Notes under the pieces: generated by a model
The model's database searches: none
The model's input: the letters and a program-made list of their open reading frames with translations, nothing else
Told to the model about the DNA's origin: nothing
Translations under genes and position numbers: made by a program
Assembly: GCA_038142205.1 (NCBI GenBank)
Contig: JAYQJO010000001.1
Span: 1,364,001-1,428,000 of the forward strand
DNA from: UBA7359 sp038142205
GTDB taxonomy: Bacteria > Pseudomonadota > Gammaproteobacteria > Eutrophobiales > Eutrophobiaceae
Direction of reading: 5' to 3'
DNA length: 64,000 nucleotides
Part shown: in pieces, positions 63,014-64,000 of the stretch
How the letters are laid out: each line of letters opens with the position of its first letter
Position numbering within the stretch: the first letter of the stretch is position 1

Positions 63014-63029
63014 TGCAACGGCAATGCCA
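63014..63029 (-). promoter_or_regulatory. Sigma-54 promoter upstream of fliK
   Basis: The minus strand reads TGGCATTGCCGTTGCA, an almost perfect match to TGGCACG-N4-TTGCA, with GG and GC 12 bp apart. It is 40 bp upstream of the fliK start, in the 69-bp fliJ-fliK gap. Confidence 0.82.
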
Positions 63030-63042
63030 ACTTGGAGGGGAT

Positions 63043-63477
63043 TTAGTATTTTGAAGATGGTCTTTGACTAAGTTCGTCTAATTGATGTTGCTCTCTTAAC
63101 AGCATAAGGGTTTGTTCCGTTTTATAACAACGCTGAAAAATATTTTCCATTGTATCCAGTTGTTGTTTTTCTTTTAACCATTTATCCCGTTCACAGTTAT
63201 TCATGGTTTCCTGAATTTGGATCTGGTTTTTAATCAGTCGAATGCCTTCATCAAGTTGTAAGATGAATGCTTGACGCTCACGTATCATAGTAACAGACTG
63301 CGTAACACCTCCAGGTTTCATTAATGCGGTATATTCTAGTCTATAAGATTCTAACTGTTGTAATTTATCCTTATAGTCACTTAACACTTTTTGAGCAGCC
63401 GCAAACTGTCGCGCTGCAGCGCGTTCTTTATTCTCGGTTAAATTAACAATTTTTTTCAGGCGCTGTGAACGTGTCAT
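63043..63477 (-). CDS. fliJ: Flagellar export chaperone FliJ
   Basis: 144 residues, nearly all coiled coil with Q, E, K and R in heptads: MTRSQRLKKIVNLTENKERAAARQFAAAQKVL, then LESYRLEYTALMKPGGVTQSVTMIRERQAFI. It forms the stalk of the export ATPase. The start adjoins the fliI stop with no gap. Confidence 0.93.
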   Translation of the reverse strand: MTRSQRLKKIVNLTENKERAAARQFAAAQKVLSDYKDKLQQLESYRLEYTALMKPGGVTQSVTMIRERQAFILQLDEGIRLIKNQIQIQETMNNCERDKWLKEKQQLDTMENIFQRCYKTEQTLMLLREQHQLDELSQRPSSKY

Positions 63478-64000
63478 TTACTGTTCCTGTTCTACCATGA
63501 GGTTAATATTATCTTGGCTGTATTTATTACTTAATTCATTTAACTGTTGCTTTGCCTGCATGTAGTTTACTTTTTCATTCATTTCCTGACTAATAAATCT
63601 TAAGAAATCAGGTTGCAATTTTATTGCCAGATCAAGCTGAAGATCAGCACCAGGCTGATAAGCTCCGACACTGATTAAATCCTTATTTTGTTGATAAATA
63701 GAATTGAGTTGTCGTAGTGCTAGTGTTTCTTTTTGATGAGCAATATCCGTAATTGAATTCATGACACGACTGATTGAAAGCTCTAGATCAATCGCAGGAT
63801 AAATTCCAGACTCGGCAATCTTTTTAGATAAAACAATATGCCCGTCAAGTATGGCTCTGGCTGAATCAGCAATCGGATCATTATCAGCATCGACTTCTGT
63901 TAATACTGTATAGATTGCTGTTATTGAGCCTTGCCCTTGTCCGCCATTACCCGCTCGTTCAACCAATTCAGGTAAACGCGTAAACACTGACGGAGGATAA
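63478..64000 (-). CDS. fliI: Flagellum-specific ATPase FliI, C-terminal part (cut by window edge)
   Basis: The open frame continues to the right edge and reads YPPSVFTRLPELVERAGNGGQ, GSITAIYTVLTEVDADNDPIADSARAILDGHIVLSKKIAESGIYPAIDLELSISRVM, the second half of the F1-beta-like export ATPase. Walker A and B lie beyond the edge. About 174 residues are visible. Confidence 0.95.
   Translation of the reverse strand, partial: YPPSVFTRLPELVERAGNGGQGQGSITAIYTVLTEVDADNDPIADSARAILDGHIVLSKKIAESGIYPAIDLELSISRVMNSITDIAHQKETLALRQLNSIYQQNKDLISVGAYQPGADLQLDLAIKLQPDFLRFISQEMNEKVNYMQAKQQLNELSNKYSQDNINLMVEQEQ

Noticed and set aside
1..64000. CRISPR arrays, rRNA operons, complete insertion sequences, prophage genes
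   Set aside because: Looked for and not seen. No regularly spaced repeats, no rRNA landmarks, no transposase or integrase motifs.

Overview
The window is a stretch of gammaproteobacterial chromosome. It is AT-rich by eye, and almost every gene lies on the minus strand in long, tightly packed operons. Two layouts identify the group. One is the classic block nnr-tsaE-amiB-mutL-miaA-hfq-hflX-hflK-hflC-DUF2065-(hisZ)-purA, with rnr-rlmB and rpsF-rpsR-rplI-dnaB-alr-radA. The other is the polar-flagellum/chemotaxis order fliI-J-K-L-M-N-O-P-Q-R-flhB-flhA-flhF-flhG-fliA-cheY-Z-A-B-motC-motD-parC-parP-cheW-DUF2802, known from Pseudomonas, Marinobacter and Shewanella relatives. A free-living, polarly flagellated, low-GC marine-type gammaproteobacterium fits. 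I cannot name the genus.

Layout, left to right. 1-0.7 kb: the 5' end of a response regulator and a MarR regulator with a palindromic operator region. 0.7-9 kb: recombination, cell wall, replication, ribosome and RNA genes (radA, alr, dnaB, rplI, rpsR, rpsF, rlmB, rnr). 9-17.4 kb: tRNA-Leu, a small membrane protein, a three-domain LplT-PlsC-Aas phospholipid repair protein, an XRE regulator, the 5-oxoprolinase genes pxpCBA, and a CNNM/CBS membrane protein. 17.5-31.2 kb: purA to orn. 31.3-32.9 kb (plus strand): a Ste24-type M48 protease and a small c-type cytochrome. 33-34.4 kb: a foreign insert. 34.4-39 kb: a DUF188 gene, recR, ybaB, dnaX, the 4.5S SRP RNA gene and bioA. 39-41 kb: a second insert carrying an EstB-type serine hydrolase. 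41.1-41.9 kb: a periplasmic cyclophilin, a terminator and tRNA-Ser. 42-64 kb: chemotaxis and flagellar genes.

How the genes work together. The right third encodes the flagellar export gate (FlhA, FlhB, FliP, FliQ, FliR, FliO), the C ring (FliM, FliN), placement and number control (FlhF, FlhG), sigma-28, the chemotaxis phosphorelay (CheA, B, Y, Z, W), a second stator pair (MotC/MotD) and the ParC/ParP system that places the arrays at the pole. Two good sigma-54 promoter matches sit in front of fliK and fliL.

Most notable observations: (i) two unrelated cargo segments, each bounded by long direct repeats of about 90 bp copied from the neighbouring native gene, with no recombinase in either; (ii) decayed hicAB toxin-antitoxin sequence in the first; (iii) single-base homopolymer frameshifts in hflX and, twice, in fliL; (iv) an A7 slippery site in dnaX placed where a -1 shift would make a gamma-like short product; (v) a palindrome-rich repeat-like sequence between motC and motD.
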